Origin: Mycolicibacterium sp. P1-18
GTDB taxonomy: Bacteria; Actinomycetota; Actinomycetes; Mycobacteriales; Mycobacteriaceae
Reading direction: 5' to 3'
NCBI RefSeq assembly: GCF_008329535.1
Contig: NZ_NPKR01000018.1
Span: forward strand, 56,176 to 120,175
DNA: 64,000 nt
Position 1 is the first letter of the stretch. The number at the start of each line of letters is the position of its first letter. The position numbers and the translations under genes were made by a program. Positions 8,286-16,017 of the stretch are shown piece by piece. The notes below the pieces were generated by a model. The model had not been told where the DNA came from and did no database searches. It saw nothing but the letters and a program-made list of their open reading frames with translations.

Positions 8286-9103
8286 ACACGGCGGTCGTGA
8301 CCGCCGTGCGCGGCCGCAGCGCACATCTGCGCAAGCAACTCGACGGTCTGGACCGCAGCACCGAACCGGTGGACCGTCACGTCGTCGTGGCCGTCGACGA
8401 CGATGACGTCGCCGGGCAGGTCGAGGACACCCGCGCGACCGTCGTGCCGCTGCATTCGGGTTCCCCGCGGATTCCGATGGCGGCGGCGCGCAACCTCGGC
8501 GCCCGGATCGCGATCGACGGCGGCGCGGAGTTGCTCGTCTTCCTCGACGTGGACTGCATTCCGTCACCCGAGATGCTCGGCTACTACCAGCGGGCCGCGG
8601 CGACTCCGGCCCACCGCGATGCGCTGCTCTGCGGCCCGGTCACCTATCTTCCGGCGCCGGGGCGGGACGGTTACGACCTGGACCGGCTGTCCGAACTCGC
8701 CAACCCGCATCCCGTGCGACCGGCGCCGCCTGCCGGGGCGACCGTGGTGGGCGACGACTACCACCTCTTCTGGTCGTTGTCGTTCGCCGTCACGGCCGCG
8801 ACCTGGCAGCGCATCGGGGGATTCAGCACCGACTACGCCGGCTACGGGGGCGAGGACACCGACTACGCCCAGCGAGCGGCCGCCGCCGGCGTCGGCCTGC
8901 GCTGGGTGGGCGGCGCACATGCGTTTCACCAGTTCCATCCCGTGTCCGATCCTCCGGTCGAACACCTGGCGGACATCGTCGCCAACGCCGTCACCTTCCA
9001 GCGACGCTGGGGGTGGTGGCCGATGCAGGGCTGGCTGGACGCCTTCGAACGGCAGGGGCTCATCTCACGCGACCTGGTCGGCACGCCGCAGATCACGCGG
9101 TAA
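8282..9103 (+). CDS. GT2-family (GT-A fold) glycosyltransferase
   Basis: A 273-residue inverting glycosyltransferase. The metal-binding D-x-D is in FLDVDCIPSPEM, and WQRIGGFSTDYAGYGGEDTD is the galactosyltransferase-type C-terminal motif carrying the catalytic GGED acid. The start is GTG at 8282, overlapping the stop of the previous gene (GTGA). Last gene of the trio, 57 bp before the GAF-ANTAR gene. It has no membrane segment, so the three enzymes probably build a short oligosaccharide on a cytoplasmic acceptor. Confidence 0.85.
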   Translation: MNTAVVTAVRGRSAHLRKQLDGLDRSTEPVDRHVVVAVDDDDVAGQVEDTRATVVPLHSGSPRIPMAAARNLGARIAIDGGAELLVFLDVDCIPSPEMLGYYQRAAATPAHRDALLCGPVTYLPAPGRDGYDLDRLSELANPHPVRPAPPAGATVVGDDYHLFWSLSFAVTAATWQRIGGFSTDYAGYGGEDTDYAQRAAAAGVGLRWVGGAHAFHQFHPVSDPPVEHLADIVANAVTFQRRWGWWPMQGWLDAFERQGLISRDLVGTPQITR

Positions 9104-9126
9104 TACCCCCGTAATTCAGGCACTTC

Positions 9127-9152
9127 GTTTGATTGCGGGGCCGTGGGGGCAT
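9127..9152 (+). promoter_or_regulatory. SigF-like promoter of the GAF-ANTAR gene
   Basis: GTTT (9127-9130), 16-nt spacer, GGGCAT (9147-9152). Only 8 nt separate the -10 from GTG at 9161, so the transcript may be leaderless. This argues against a start at GTG 9143, which would lie inside the promoter. Confidence 0.45.
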
Positions 9153-9160
9153 CCGGTGGG

Positions 9161-9844
9161 GTGTCGCAATCGATGAACCACGACCTTGCCCTCCGCATGG
9201 CCGAATTGGCCAGGAGTTTGGTGCCCAAGCCCAGCCTGGACACCATCCTCGAGGAGGTCACGGCGGCGGCCGTCGACCTGATACCCGGAGTCGACACCGC
9301 AGGCATCCTTTTGCTGGAACGCGGCGGCAAGTTCAGTTCGGTCGCCACGACGTCGGATCTTCCGCATCAGCTCGACCAGCTCCAGATGACCTTCCAGGAA
9401 GGGCCATGCGTCCAGGCCGCCCTCGCCGACACCGTGGTGCGCACCGACGACTTCCGGGGTGAGACGCGGTGGCCGCAGTACTCCCCCGCCGTCGTCGAGA
9501 TCGGCGTGCTCAGCGGGTTGTCGTTCAAGCTCTACACCGCCGATCGCACCGCAGGCGCGCTGAACCTCTTTGGATTTCAGCCGAACGCGTGGAACTCCGA
9601 CGCCGAGACCGTCGGCACCATCCTCGCCGCCCACGCGGCCTCGGCCATCATCGCCACGCAGACCCAGAGCCAGCTCAACGCGGCCCTACTGAGCCGCGAC
9701 CGGATCGGTCAGGCGAAGGGCATCATCATGGAGCGCTTCGGCGTCGACGCCGTCCGCGCCTTCAACATGCTGCGGCAGCTGAGCCAGGAGGGCAACGTCA
9801 AGCTCACCGACATCGCCCAGCAGGTCATCGACTCCGGAAAGTGA
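9161..9844 (+). CDS. GAF and ANTAR domain RNA-binding regulator
   Basis: About 227 residues: a GAF sensor (roughly 20-150) and a C-terminal ANTAR domain (about 165-225) starting LLSRDRIGQAKGIIMERFGV. ANTAR domains bind paired RNA hairpins and act as antiterminators; in M. tuberculosis an ANTAR protein controls redox and lipid genes. The GAF ligand is unknown. The GTG at 9161 is chosen from the promoter position; ATG at 9173 (MNHDLALRMAELA) is equally good. A stand-alone gene after the glycosyltransferase trio; no kinase partner nearby. Confidence 0.88.
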   Translation: MSQSMNHDLALRMAELARSLVPKPSLDTILEEVTAAAVDLIPGVDTAGILLLERGGKFSSVATTSDLPHQLDQLQMTFQEGPCVQAALADTVVRTDDFRGETRWPQYSPAVVEIGVLSGLSFKLYTADRTAGALNLFGFQPNAWNSDAETVGTILAAHAASAIIATQTQSQLNAALLSRDRIGQAKGIIMERFGVDAVRAFNMLRQLSQEGNVKLTDIAQQVIDSGK

Positions 9845-9857
9845 TTCCGACGGGCGC

Positions 9858-10565
9858 TCAGGCCCGATCGGCCCGGACGACGGCCAGCAACTCCTCGCGG
9901 CGGCCCGTCTCGAGAAGACCGATCCTCTCCAGCCACTTCGCCCGCGCCGTCAGCACCGGACCGAACGGAATCCACTGCTCGGCCACCACGGCCGCCGTCA
10001 GACCGGCCGCCTTAAGGCCCTCGACGGTCCGCGCGACGTCGGCGAATTCAGAGTGCACGATGAAGATCGAGCCGCCGTCGGCGAGCAGTTCGGGTGCGCG
10101 TTCGCACAGCGGGTCCAGGATGCGGCGGCCGTCGCGTCCGGCGTTCCACGCCGTGGACGGTCCGGCCTTCTCCGAGACCGGCGAGTCGTCGGCGCCGTCG
10201 TCGAACGGCACGTACGGCGGGTTGCACGTGACGACGCCGAAGGGTTCGAATTCCACTGCGCGGGTCCATGATCCGCGGTGCACCTTCACCCCGAGGCCGG
10301 CAGCGGCGGAGTTGCGCCTGGCGCAGGCGACCGCCCGGGAGCTCATCTCGAAGGCGGCGACCGAGGACGCGCCCTGTTCGGCCGCGGCCAACGCGACCAC
10401 GCCGCTGCCCGAACACAAGTCGGCGACCCGGTTCCCGGCGGCCAGGCCTGACGCCCGGAGGGCCTCGATCAGGAGGGCCGAGTCCTCCTGTGGCGGATAC
10501 ACACCAGTCGGCACCTGGATGGGGCCGGATCCATCGATGAGTTCGTCGGTGAAGATCGTCGTCAC
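9858..10565 (-). CDS. HemK2/MTQ2-type protein N5-glutamine methyltransferase
   Basis: A 235-residue SAM-dependent class I methyltransferase. VADLCSGSGVVALAAA is the SAM-binding motif I and VVTCNPPYVPF the NPPY tetrapeptide of enzymes that methylate glutamine or adenine amide/amine nitrogens. The compact form without an N-terminal helical domain matches HemK2-type proteins better than PrmC. The initiator ATG is at 10565. Leftward, with its 3' end 13 bp from the GAF-ANTAR stop. Target (release factor or other protein) unknown. Confidence 0.82.
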   Translation of the reverse strand: MTTIFTDELIDGSGPIQVPTGVYPPQEDSALLIEALRASGLAAGNRVADLCSGSGVVALAAAEQGASSVAAFEMSSRAVACARRNSAAAGLGVKVHRGSWTRAVEFEPFGVVTCNPPYVPFDDGADDSPVSEKAGPSTAWNAGRDGRRILDPLCERAPELLADGGSIFIVHSEFADVARTVEGLKAAGLTAAVVAEQWIPFGPVLTARAKWLERIGLLETGRREELLAVVRADRA

Positions 10566-10698
10566 TGCATTGCTCCGTCACGTCTCTGGGGGCGGTGTAA
10601 GCGACATGCCCCGTCGCCCGGGCTTTAATCGCCTGATCGAGAACGAATCACGCCGAGCCCGGGGGTTTCGCCGGCGCGGGCGTGGAAACGGGCGATCC

Positions 10699-10704
10699 GG
10701 GTAA
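10699..10704 (+). promoter_or_regulatory. GGGTAA element 9 nt before an ATG
   Basis: GGGTAA is placed exactly as in front of the genes at 11982 and 17758, with 9 nt to the ATG, as expected for a SigF-type -10 making a leaderless message. No convincing -35 at the usual distance, so the call is weak. Confidence 0.25.
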
Positions 10705-10713
10705 AGCACCAGA

Positions 10714-11931
10714 ATGGCCTCACCGATCGGGAACGACGACGCGAGCTTCGACGTCGTGATCATCGGCGGTGGCAACGCCGGAATCAGCGCGGCCGCGCGA
10801 CTGCTCAAGAAGGGCGTCTCCGACGTCGCCGTCGTCGAACCGCAGTCGGTGCACACCTACCGCCCCCTGTTGTCCTACGTCGGCGGCGGTCAAGCCGACA
10901 TGCGCAGCGCCGAGCGCACCCAACGCTCGGTGACGCCCAGGGGTTGTACCTGGGTTCGTGACTCGGCCGTCGCGGTCGACGCGGGAGAGCGGACGGTGCG
11001 GTGTGCCTCGGGTCGCACACTGCGGTACCGCGACGTGATCCTGGCGCCGGGGCTCGTGCCCGACACCGACGAACTCCCCGGCGTCGACGCGGCGATGGAG
11101 CACCCCGCGGTCGCGAGCAACTACCTCGACGCCGCAGAGAAGACGTGGGAACTGGTGCAGCGCATCCCCGTTGGCGGGCACGCGATCTTCACCGTGCCCC
11201 GGCCGCCGGTCAGCTGTACGGGCACCACCGTCAAGCCGCTGTTCCTCGCGGCGGCTCACTGGCAGCGCACCGGCCGGCTGCCCGGCGTTCAGATGACACT
11301 GGTGGTCGACCGCCCGACCCTGCTGGACGCACCGGCACTGGACGCCAAGATCCGCGAGGAGCTCCGCGTTCTCGGCGTGCGGGTGCTCTACGACACCGCG
11401 GTCACCGGACTGTTTCCCGAGGACCGACACGTCACCGTCACCAGCCGCCGCGACGGCACGGTGCGCCCCATCTCCTATGACCTCCTGCACCTGGTGCCGC
11501 CGTTTCGCGGCCCGCGGTGGCTGGCCGAGTCGGGCCTGGCGGCAGAGAACTCCGCGGGCGTCGCCGACGTCGACCCGTCGACCCTTCGGCACCGCCGCCA
11601 TCCCGACGTGTGGGCGGTCGGGGACGGGGCGAGCGTCGACACCGACCCGTCCGGAGGTGCTCTGCGCCCGCAGGTTTCGATCATGGTCGACAATCTGCTG
11701 GCGGCGCGGCGGGGACATGCCGAGGCGGCGCCCTACGACGGATACACCGTCGCACCGATCACCACGGACACCCGCCACCTGGTCACGGGTGAATTCACCA
11801 GGGACGGTGCGCTCGCCTCGTCCCTGCCGTCCTTCCTCGACCCGCTGAAACCCCGGCGCACGGCCTGGGCCTTCGACCGCTACGGCCTGCCGCAGATCTA
11901 CTGGAACCTCCTGCTGCGCGGCAGACTCTGA
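10714..11931 (+). CDS. SQR-like FAD-dependent pyridine nucleotide-disulfide family oxidoreductase
   Basis: A 405-residue flavoprotein with an N-terminal FAD-binding VVIIGGGNAGISAAARLL and a C-terminal DVWAVGDGAS that contacts the flavin. Overall it resembles sulfide:quinone oxidoreductase or type II NADH dehydrogenase-like proteins, including the PRPPVSCTGTTVKPLFL segment, equivalent to the first redox Cys region of SQR (Cys168). There is no cysteine after Cys168, so the second redox Cys of type II SQR is missing. A peripheral membrane quinone reductase is plausible; the donor is uncertain. Confidence 0.8.
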   Translation: MASPIGNDDASFDVVIIGGGNAGISAAARLLKKGVSDVAVVEPQSVHTYRPLLSYVGGGQADMRSAERTQRSVTPRGCTWVRDSAVAVDAGERTVRCASGRTLRYRDVILAPGLVPDTDELPGVDAAMEHPAVASNYLDAAEKTWELVQRIPVGGHAIFTVPRPPVSCTGTTVKPLFLAAAHWQRTGRLPGVQMTLVVDRPTLLDAPALDAKIREELRVLGVRVLYDTAVTGLFPEDRHVTVTSRRDGTVRPISYDLLHLVPPFRGPRWLAESGLAAENSAGVADVDPSTLRHRRHPDVWAVGDGASVDTDPSGGALRPQVSIMVDNLLAARRGHAEAAPYDGYTVAPITTDTRHLVTGEFTRDGALASSLPSFLDPLKPRRTAWAFDRYGLPQIYWNLLLRGRL

Positions 11932-11947
11932 CGTTCACGTCATCTTC

Positions 11948-11972
11948 GGTTGACCGGAACGGTGCCGGGTAA
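11948..11972 (+). promoter_or_regulatory. SigF-like promoter of the SnoaL-like gene
   Basis: GGTTG (11948-11952), 14-nt spacer, GGGTAA (11967-11972), then 9 nt to the ATG. One mismatch in the -35 and a short leader, matching the arrangement before the SOUL gene. Confidence 0.45.
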
Positions 11973-11981
11973 GGGCACCCC

Positions 11982-12371
11982 ATGGATGAGTTGACGAAGA
12001 AGTTCGTGGACGCCCTCGGCGAGCTGCATCGAGCCGACGACGTCGAACCGCTGGTGGCGCTGTTCGCCGACGACGCGACCCTGAACAAGGCGGGCATGCC
12101 GCACGGGCAGAGCGGCAAGGACGGAGCGCGCACCTTCTGGGAGCAGTACCGGCGCGTGTTCGGAGAGATCGACTCGACGTTTCACCACGTCGTCACCGGA
12201 GACGGCATCGCCTTCCTGGAGTGGACGTCGACGGGCACGCTGACCAACGGCTCGGCGTTCAGCTACGACGGCGTCAGCGTGCTGGAGTCCGGCGGTGCCG
12301 AGATCGAGGCGTTCCGCACCTTCTACGACACCGCGGCATTCCTGGAGAAGCAGAGCGCAATCCGCTCCTAG
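11982..12371 (+). CDS. SnoaL-like (NTF2 fold) protein
   Basis: A 129-residue protein of the SnoaL/NTF2-like superfamily: an N-terminal helix followed by DVEPLVALFADDATL, then FWEQYRRVFGEI and a curved sheet ending in FRTFYDTAAFL. Such proteins are small cyclases, isomerases, or ligand-binding proteins; residues here do not fix the activity. A single-gene unit with its own SigF-like promoter, ending at a hairpin shared with the convergent VOC gene. Confidence 0.75.
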   Translation: MDELTKKFVDALGELHRADDVEPLVALFADDATLNKAGMPHGQSGKDGARTFWEQYRRVFGEIDSTFHHVVTGDGIAFLEWTSTGTLTNGSAFSYDGVSVLESGGAEIEAFRTFYDTAAFLEKQSAIRS

Positions 12372-12389
12372 CCCATTCGCGCCAAAGAA

Positions 12390-12412
12390 CCCCATTCTCA
12401 ACGGGAATGGGG
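12390..12412. terminator. Bidirectional hairpin between convergent genes
   Basis: CCCCATTC (12390-12397) pairs perfectly with GAATGGGG (12405-12412) around a 7-nt loop. It lies between the stops of the rightward SnoaL-like gene and the leftward VOC gene and can serve both. Confidence 0.65.
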
Positions 12413-12429
12413 CTCTCGGCGACCCGACG

Positions 12430-12786
12430 TCACTCCGACGGCGGCTCGAACAGCTGCAGGTCGTTGCCCTCGGAGTCCTTGAACGCCGCGATGCGACCCC
12501 AGGGGTGCTCGCTGACCTCACCGACGAACTTGACGCCCGCGTCGGTGAGACGGACCAGTTCGTCGTAGAGCGTGCCGTCGGGTTGCAGCGTAAGAACTGC
12601 CCCGCCGGTGTGCTCGCCGTGGGTCTCCTCGCGGCCGTTGAGTCCGATCGACACCCCGTTGGCGTCGAGTTCGGACCAGTCGTCGCCCTCGCTCTTGACC
12701 TTCAGACCGAGGGTCTCGCCGTAGAACTTCAGTGCCCGACTCATGTCTTCGACGGGCATCCACACCGTCGCCACACCACTAGCCAT
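12430..12786 (-). CDS. VOC (glyoxalase/bleomycin resistance) family protein
   Basis: A 118-residue single vicinal-oxygen-chelate domain with two beta-alpha-beta modules: VWMPVEDMSRALKFYGETLGL at the start and GRIAAFKDSEGNDLQLFEP at the end. The family includes glyoxalases, dioxygenases and antibiotic-binding proteins; this length forms a dimer. ATG at 12786 follows GGAGG with good spacing. An upstream GGGTGT-N15-GGGTAA motif suggests SigF-type control. Substrate unknown. Confidence 0.82.
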   Translation of the reverse strand: MASGVATVWMPVEDMSRALKFYGETLGLKVKSEGDDWSELDANGVSIGLNGREETHGEHTGGAVLTLQPDGTLYDELVRLTDAGVKFVGEVSEHPWGRIAAFKDSEGNDLQLFEPPSE

Positions 12787-12824
12787 TGTTCCTCCACTCG
12801 TGAACCGATATGCCTCTGGTGCAC

Positions 12825-12849
12825 TTACCCGGTGCGCAGATCGCTACAC
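12825..12849 (-). promoter_or_regulatory. SigF-like promoter of the VOC gene
   Basis: On the minus strand GTGT (12849-12846), 15 nt, GGGTAA (12830-12825). One mismatch in the -35. The malQ promoter at 32593 has the same GTGT-N15 arrangement. Confidence 0.4.
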
Positions 12850-12893
12850 CCGTTGAGCGGCAACACTTTCGCGGCAGCAATCGCCGCCGGGTG

Positions 12894-13073
12894 TCAGTAG
12901 TAGTGCCGACGGCCGCCGACCGCCCGGCCGCGTGAGCCCAGCAGCGCCAGCACCACGCCGACGACGAGGAGGATCACGCCGACGACCAGGAGCAGGTGCG
13001 CGAAGGCGAAGGTGGGGATGAGGCTCGGCAGGATGAAGCCGAGGACGATCAGGACGATTCCCAGGACGATCAT
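12894..13073 (-). CDS. DUF6131-like small membrane protein
   Basis: A 59-residue protein almost entirely made of two transmembrane segments (about residues 2-20 and 24-45), ending in a basic GRAVGGRRHYY tail. This architecture is that of a small actinobacterial family I recall as DUF6131. ATG at 13073 is preceded by GAAGGA at 6-7 nt; longer readings upstream are not supported. It diverges from the response regulator gene. Role unknown, perhaps stress-linked given its neighbours. Confidence 0.7.
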   Translation of the reverse strand: MIVLGIVLIVLGFILPSLIPTFAFAHLLLVVGVILLVVGVVLALLGSRGRAVGGRRHYY

Positions 13074-13172
13074 GATGATTCCTTCGTTCGAGGTGACGGG
13101 CGCCGAGGGCACTCGACGCTGAGTCCAATAGAAGACCCTTTGGGGTGGTCCGGATACACCCCTAGGGCGGTA

Positions 13173-13853
13173 ATGTCCCTCCCCATGGCCCCCGCTGACA
13201 GACGTCCGATCACCGTCGCACTCGTCGACGACTACGACGTGGTCGTGATGGGCGTGGCGAACATGTTCGACAACTATCGCGACCGCATCGTGGTGGCCGA
13301 ACTCGACACCACGATGGGCGTGAGCGACGAAGTCGACGTCGTGCTCTACGACTCGTTCGCCCAACCGGAGTCCGACCACCACGAGATCGGCGTCCTGGTC
13401 GCGAATCCACGGGCCCGACGGGTCGTGGTGTACACGTGGAACTTTCATCCCGACCTGATCCAGAGCGCCAAACAGCATGGGGCCCATGGCTATCTGTCCA
13501 AGACGCTGCCCGCCCGCGACCTCGTCGCCGCGCTCGAGGCCGTCCACGCCGGCGAGATGGTGATCAGCGAGGCGCCGGCGCGGACCCGCAGTGCGGTCGG
13601 CCTGGACTGGCCCGGCCGCGGCGAGGGGTTGAGCGACCGGGAGGCGGAGATCCTGGCGCTCATCACCCAGGGCAAGAGCAATGCCGAGGTGGCGGCGCTG
13701 ACCTACCTGTCACCCAACACGGTCAAGTCCTACATCCGCACGATCTACCGGAAGATCGACGCCACCAGCAGGACCAAGGCCGTGCTGTGGGGCGTCGACC
13801 ACGGCTTCACTCCCGACCACCACCGCATCGAACATTGGAAGGGTGGCCCCTAG
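13173..13853 (+). CDS. NarL/LuxR-type response regulator without an adjacent kinase
   Basis: About 226 residues: a receiver-like domain (about 10-130) and a LuxR helix-turn-helix at the C-terminus (LSDREAEILALITQGKSNAE, then YLSPNTVKSYI). In the receiver, VALVDDYDVVVMG supplies the acidic pair, but the usual phospho-Asp region reads DVVLYDSFAQP, so phosphorylation is plausible rather than certain; the switch Thr and Lys regions read VVVYTWN and YLSKTL. The start could be ATG 13173 or 13185 (MAPADRRP). No histidine kinase is in the window, so it is an orphan regulator. The gene overlaps the small membrane gene downstream by 4 nt at the 3' end. Confidence 0.85.
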   Translation: MSLPMAPADRRPITVALVDDYDVVVMGVANMFDNYRDRIVVAELDTTMGVSDEVDVVLYDSFAQPESDHHEIGVLVANPRARRVVVYTWNFHPDLIQSAKQHGAHGYLSKTLPARDLVAALEAVHAGEMVISEAPARTRSAVGLDWPGRGEGLSDREAEILALITQGKSNAEVAALTYLSPNTVKSYIRTIYRKIDATSRTKAVLWGVDHGFTPDHHRIEHWKGGP

Positions 13854-14032
13854 GCCGGTCGCGGCGGCGCCGCCACGCGCCGGCGACTCCCTGCCCGGCG
13901 CGCCATCGCGGTCGCCGCGAGGGCCAGCGCCAGCACCACGGTCGGGCCGGCCAACGTCTCCACGAGCCACACTCGACGCTGCCAGCGGGCAACCCGCTTC
14001 GCGCCGCGACCCGCGCGTGCCAACACGGCCAT
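13850..14032 (-). CDS. Small single-pass membrane protein, function unknown
   Basis: A 60-residue protein: an Arg/Lys-rich amphipathic N-terminus (about 1-24), one hydrophobic segment (LAGPTVVLALALAATAMA, about 28-46) and a basic C-terminal tail. ATG at 14032 follows GAAGGAG, so a longer reading is not needed. Convergent with the response regulator, overlapping its stop by 4 nt. No family recognised. Confidence 0.6.
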   Translation of the reverse strand: MAVLARAGRGAKRVARWQRRVWLVETLAGPTVVLALALAATAMARRAGSRRRVAAPPRPA

Positions 14033-14072
14033 GCCCTCACTCCTTCGACGTTCCTGTCTGGTCGTTGCGCAC

Positions 14073-14098
14073 CTTCCCGGGATGGTGCGAACCGAAAC
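14073..14098 (-). promoter_or_regulatory. Possible SigF-like promoter
   Basis: On the minus strand GTTT (14098-14095), 16 nt, GGGAAG (14078-14073), 41 nt before the start of the 60-residue membrane protein. The -10 deviates (GGGAA for GGGTA). Confidence 0.3.
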
Positions 14099-14112
14099 GT
14101 CGACCGCGCGCC

Positions 14113-14973
14113 TCAGGCCTCCGCGGGAAACTCCACGGGATAGGGCTCGGCGAAGTCGGCGGACCTGCCCACCGCGGCCCACTTCCGGTCGGCCGCGAGA
14201 AGGAGTTCGTCCTGGTGGATGGATCCCTCGACGGCGTTGACGCCCAGTGGCAGGTGGTACGGCCGATCGGATCGGCGGGACAGCTTGACGAGGATCTCCG
14301 CCGCGCGGGCCGGATCGCCCGCGGAGATGGCGTCGCTGGTCCGAATGGCGTTCATGACTCCGACCGTGTCGGCGTACCGGTCGGGGATCTCGGCGACCTC
14401 CATGGACGAGCCGGCCCAGTCGGTGGCGAAGCCACTGGGCTCGACCACCATGACCTCGATGCCGAACGGCGCCGTCTCGGCCCGGAGCGCTCGGGAGAAG
14501 CCGTCGATCGCAAACTTGGCGGCCTGGTAGGAGGCGATGCCCGCAGATCCCCCGACGCGGCCGCCCATCGACGAGAACTGCACGATCAGCCCGCCACCCT
14601 GCCCGCGCAGGACGGGGATCGCGGCCTTCGAGACGTGGTAGACGCCCCAGAAATTGGTGTCGAACTGAGCGCGGAAGTCGGCCTCGTCGCCGGTCTCGAT
14701 GGGCGCGACGTTGGCGTATCCGGCGTTGTTGACCACGACGTCGATCCGTCCGAACCGCTCGCGGGCCCGCGCGATCGCCGACGTGACCTGTGCCGCGTCG
14801 GTGACGTCGAGCGCCAGCGGCAGGATGCGCTGCCCGTGCGCCTCGACGAGGTCGGCGAGCTGTTCGGGTCGGCGGGCGGTCGCGGCGACCTCGTCGCCGG
14901 AGGCCAGCGCGGCGCGCGTCAGTTCACGCCCGAATCCTCGCGACGATCCCGTGATGAACCACACCTTGCTCAT
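14113..14973 (-). CDS. SDR-family oxidoreductase
   Basis: Classical short-chain dehydrogenase of 286 residues. The cofactor motif is TGSSRGFGREL (residues about 8-18), with NNAG at about 87 and the catalytic Ser and Y-x3-K in FSSMGG and SYQAAK. The Arg pair after the first strand (TARRPEQL) favours NADP(H). Divergent from a TetR gene across a 97-bp interval with a perfect palindrome, so it is probably that repressor's target and may reduce or oxidise its ligand. Substrate unknown. Confidence 0.88.
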   Translation of the reverse strand: MSKVWFITGSSRGFGRELTRAALASGDEVAATARRPEQLADLVEAHGQRILPLALDVTDAAQVTSAIARARERFGRIDVVVNNAGYANVAPIETGDEADFRAQFDTNFWGVYHVSKAAIPVLRGQGGGLIVQFSSMGGRVGGSAGIASYQAAKFAIDGFSRALRAETAPFGIEVMVVEPSGFATDWAGSSMEVAEIPDRYADTVGVMNAIRTSDAISAGDPARAAEILVKLSRRSDRPYHLPLGVNAVEGSIHQDELLLAADRKWAAVGRSADFAEPYPVEFPAEA

Positions 14974-14991
14974 GAGCTTCCTCCATTATCC

Positions 14992-15006
14992 GATAGTCGG
15001 ACTATC
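14992..15006. promoter_or_regulatory. Perfect 15-bp palindrome, probable TetR operator
   Basis: GATAGTC (14992-14998), central G, GACTATC (15000-15006). It lies 19 bp from the SDR start and 65 bp from the TetR start, in their shared divergent region. A symmetric site between a TetR gene and a divergent enzyme gene is the standard operator layout. Confidence 0.65.
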
Positions 15007-15070
15007 ACATATTGGGAACGTGCCCGCGATGGATATGCTTCCCGCCTATACCAGTCAGGGGGTGCCGCCA

Positions 15071-15643
15071 GTGCGCCGAGACGCCGCCGCGAACCGCGAA
15101 CGGCTGGTCGCCGCGGCCGAGGCGGTGTTCGCCGAACATGGCCCGAACGCGACACTCGACGACGTGGCCAAGGCCGCCGGCGTCGGACCCGCCACCCTCT
15201 ACCGGCGCTTCGCCAACAAGGACGCGCTGGTCCACGAGGTGCTGACCGGATTCTTCGGGCGCCTCGTCGAGGCGGCCGAGGCCGCGGCCAGGGGACCGTC
15301 GGACCGCGGCCTCGAGACGTTCCTGCGGACCGTCGGCGTGGAGCTTGCCCAGAAGTCGGGCCTGTCGGCCCCGAAATGGGGCGAGCTGGCCCCCGAGGCC
15401 ATCGTGGAGGAGCTCCGCCGGCTCTCCACCGAGTTGCTGACCGGGGCGCAGCGCGCCGGCGCGGTGCGCGCGGACGTAACCCCCGACGACGTGACCGCCG
15501 CGATCTGGGCGGTGCGCGGCGTCATCGGCTCCGAACGCGTCGACCCCAGCCACCGCGGCGCCGAGCTGTGGCGCCGCCATCTCGAGACGATTCTGCGTGG
15601 CTTCGGCGACGGCGACGGGCGCAGCGCTCGGTCGACCGTTTGA
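15071..15643 (+). CDS. TetR-family transcriptional repressor
   Basis: A 190-residue TetR protein. The N-terminal helix-turn-helix is RLVAAAEAVFAEHG followed by LDDVAKAAGVGPATLYRRF; the C-terminal helical part should bind a ligand. The GTG at 15071 follows AGGGGG with a 9-nt spacer and gives the usual VRRDAAANRE start; ATG at 15029 is an alternative but adds an unusual leader. Divergent from the SDR gene, with a 15-bp palindrome between them. Confidence 0.87.
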   Translation: MRRDAAANRERLVAAAEAVFAEHGPNATLDDVAKAAGVGPATLYRRFANKDALVHEVLTGFFGRLVEAAEAAARGPSDRGLETFLRTVGVELAQKSGLSAPKWGELAPEAIVEELRRLSTELLTGAQRAGAVRADVTPDDVTAAIWAVRGVIGSERVDPSHRGAELWRRHLETILRGFGDGDGRSARSTV

Positions 15644-15662
15644 TCCGCGCCGCCCCGGGAAA
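15638..15662 (+). promoter_or_regulatory. SigF-like promoter of a 49-residue protein gene
   Basis: GTTT (15638-15641), 15 nt, GGGAAA (15657-15662). Perfect -35 and spacing; the -10 is GGGAA. The ATG is 37 nt downstream. The -35 overlaps the end of the TetR gene. Confidence 0.4.
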
Positions 15663-15699
15663 CGCCCACCGAGAAGCCCCATCGGCGAACGGAGTGACC

Positions 15700-15849
15700 A
15701 TGCCCAAAGGCAGCGGAATCTACGAGGACGAACCTCGCGAGCATCAGACGACGTACTCGCCGGAACCGGGCGACGACCCACAGGACGCGAACCGAACGTC
15801 GACGTCGGACGACACCTCGTCCGAGGACGCCGGGGAGCCCACCGGCTGA
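15700..15849 (+). CDS. Small acidic hydrophilic protein, unknown function
   Basis: A 49-residue protein beginning MPKGSGIYEDEPREHQ, rich in Asp, Glu, Ser, Thr and Pro, with no hydrophobic segment; it is probably disordered. ATG at 15700 follows GGAG with good spacing. Low-complexity acidic proteins of this type occur beside stress genes in mycobacteria, but I know no function. Its own SigF-like promoter and a clear ribosome site support it being real. Confidence 0.6.
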   Translation: MPKGSGIYEDEPREHQTTYSPEPGDDPQDANRTSTSDDTSSEDAGEPTG

Positions 15850-16017
15850 CCTGCCAACTCCGCCCGAATCCGGGCAATATTCGTGTATCGGACCACGGCC
15901 GATGCCAGGTAGAGTCGGGCGCTACCGGACGTCACCGAGACCCCGTTGCGTCAAGTTTGGCAAATACGCGCGGCGTTGCTGCGTTCCGGATGACCGGCCT
16001 GGCGGGGGAGTTCGATC

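Noticed and set aside
13850..14182. 110-codon reading of the small membrane gene
   Set aside because: The first 50 codons have no ribosome site and odd composition; ATG at 14032 with GAAGGAG is much better supported.
13843..15849. Rightward open frame of about 668 codons across the SDR and TetR genes
   Set aside because: Antisense to the SDR gene and out of frame with TetR; only its last 50 codons (from 15700) form a real small gene.
15862..15875. Short hairpin GCCCG/CGGGC after the 49-residue gene as a terminator
   Set aside because: Only a 5-bp stem, frequent by chance in this GC content.
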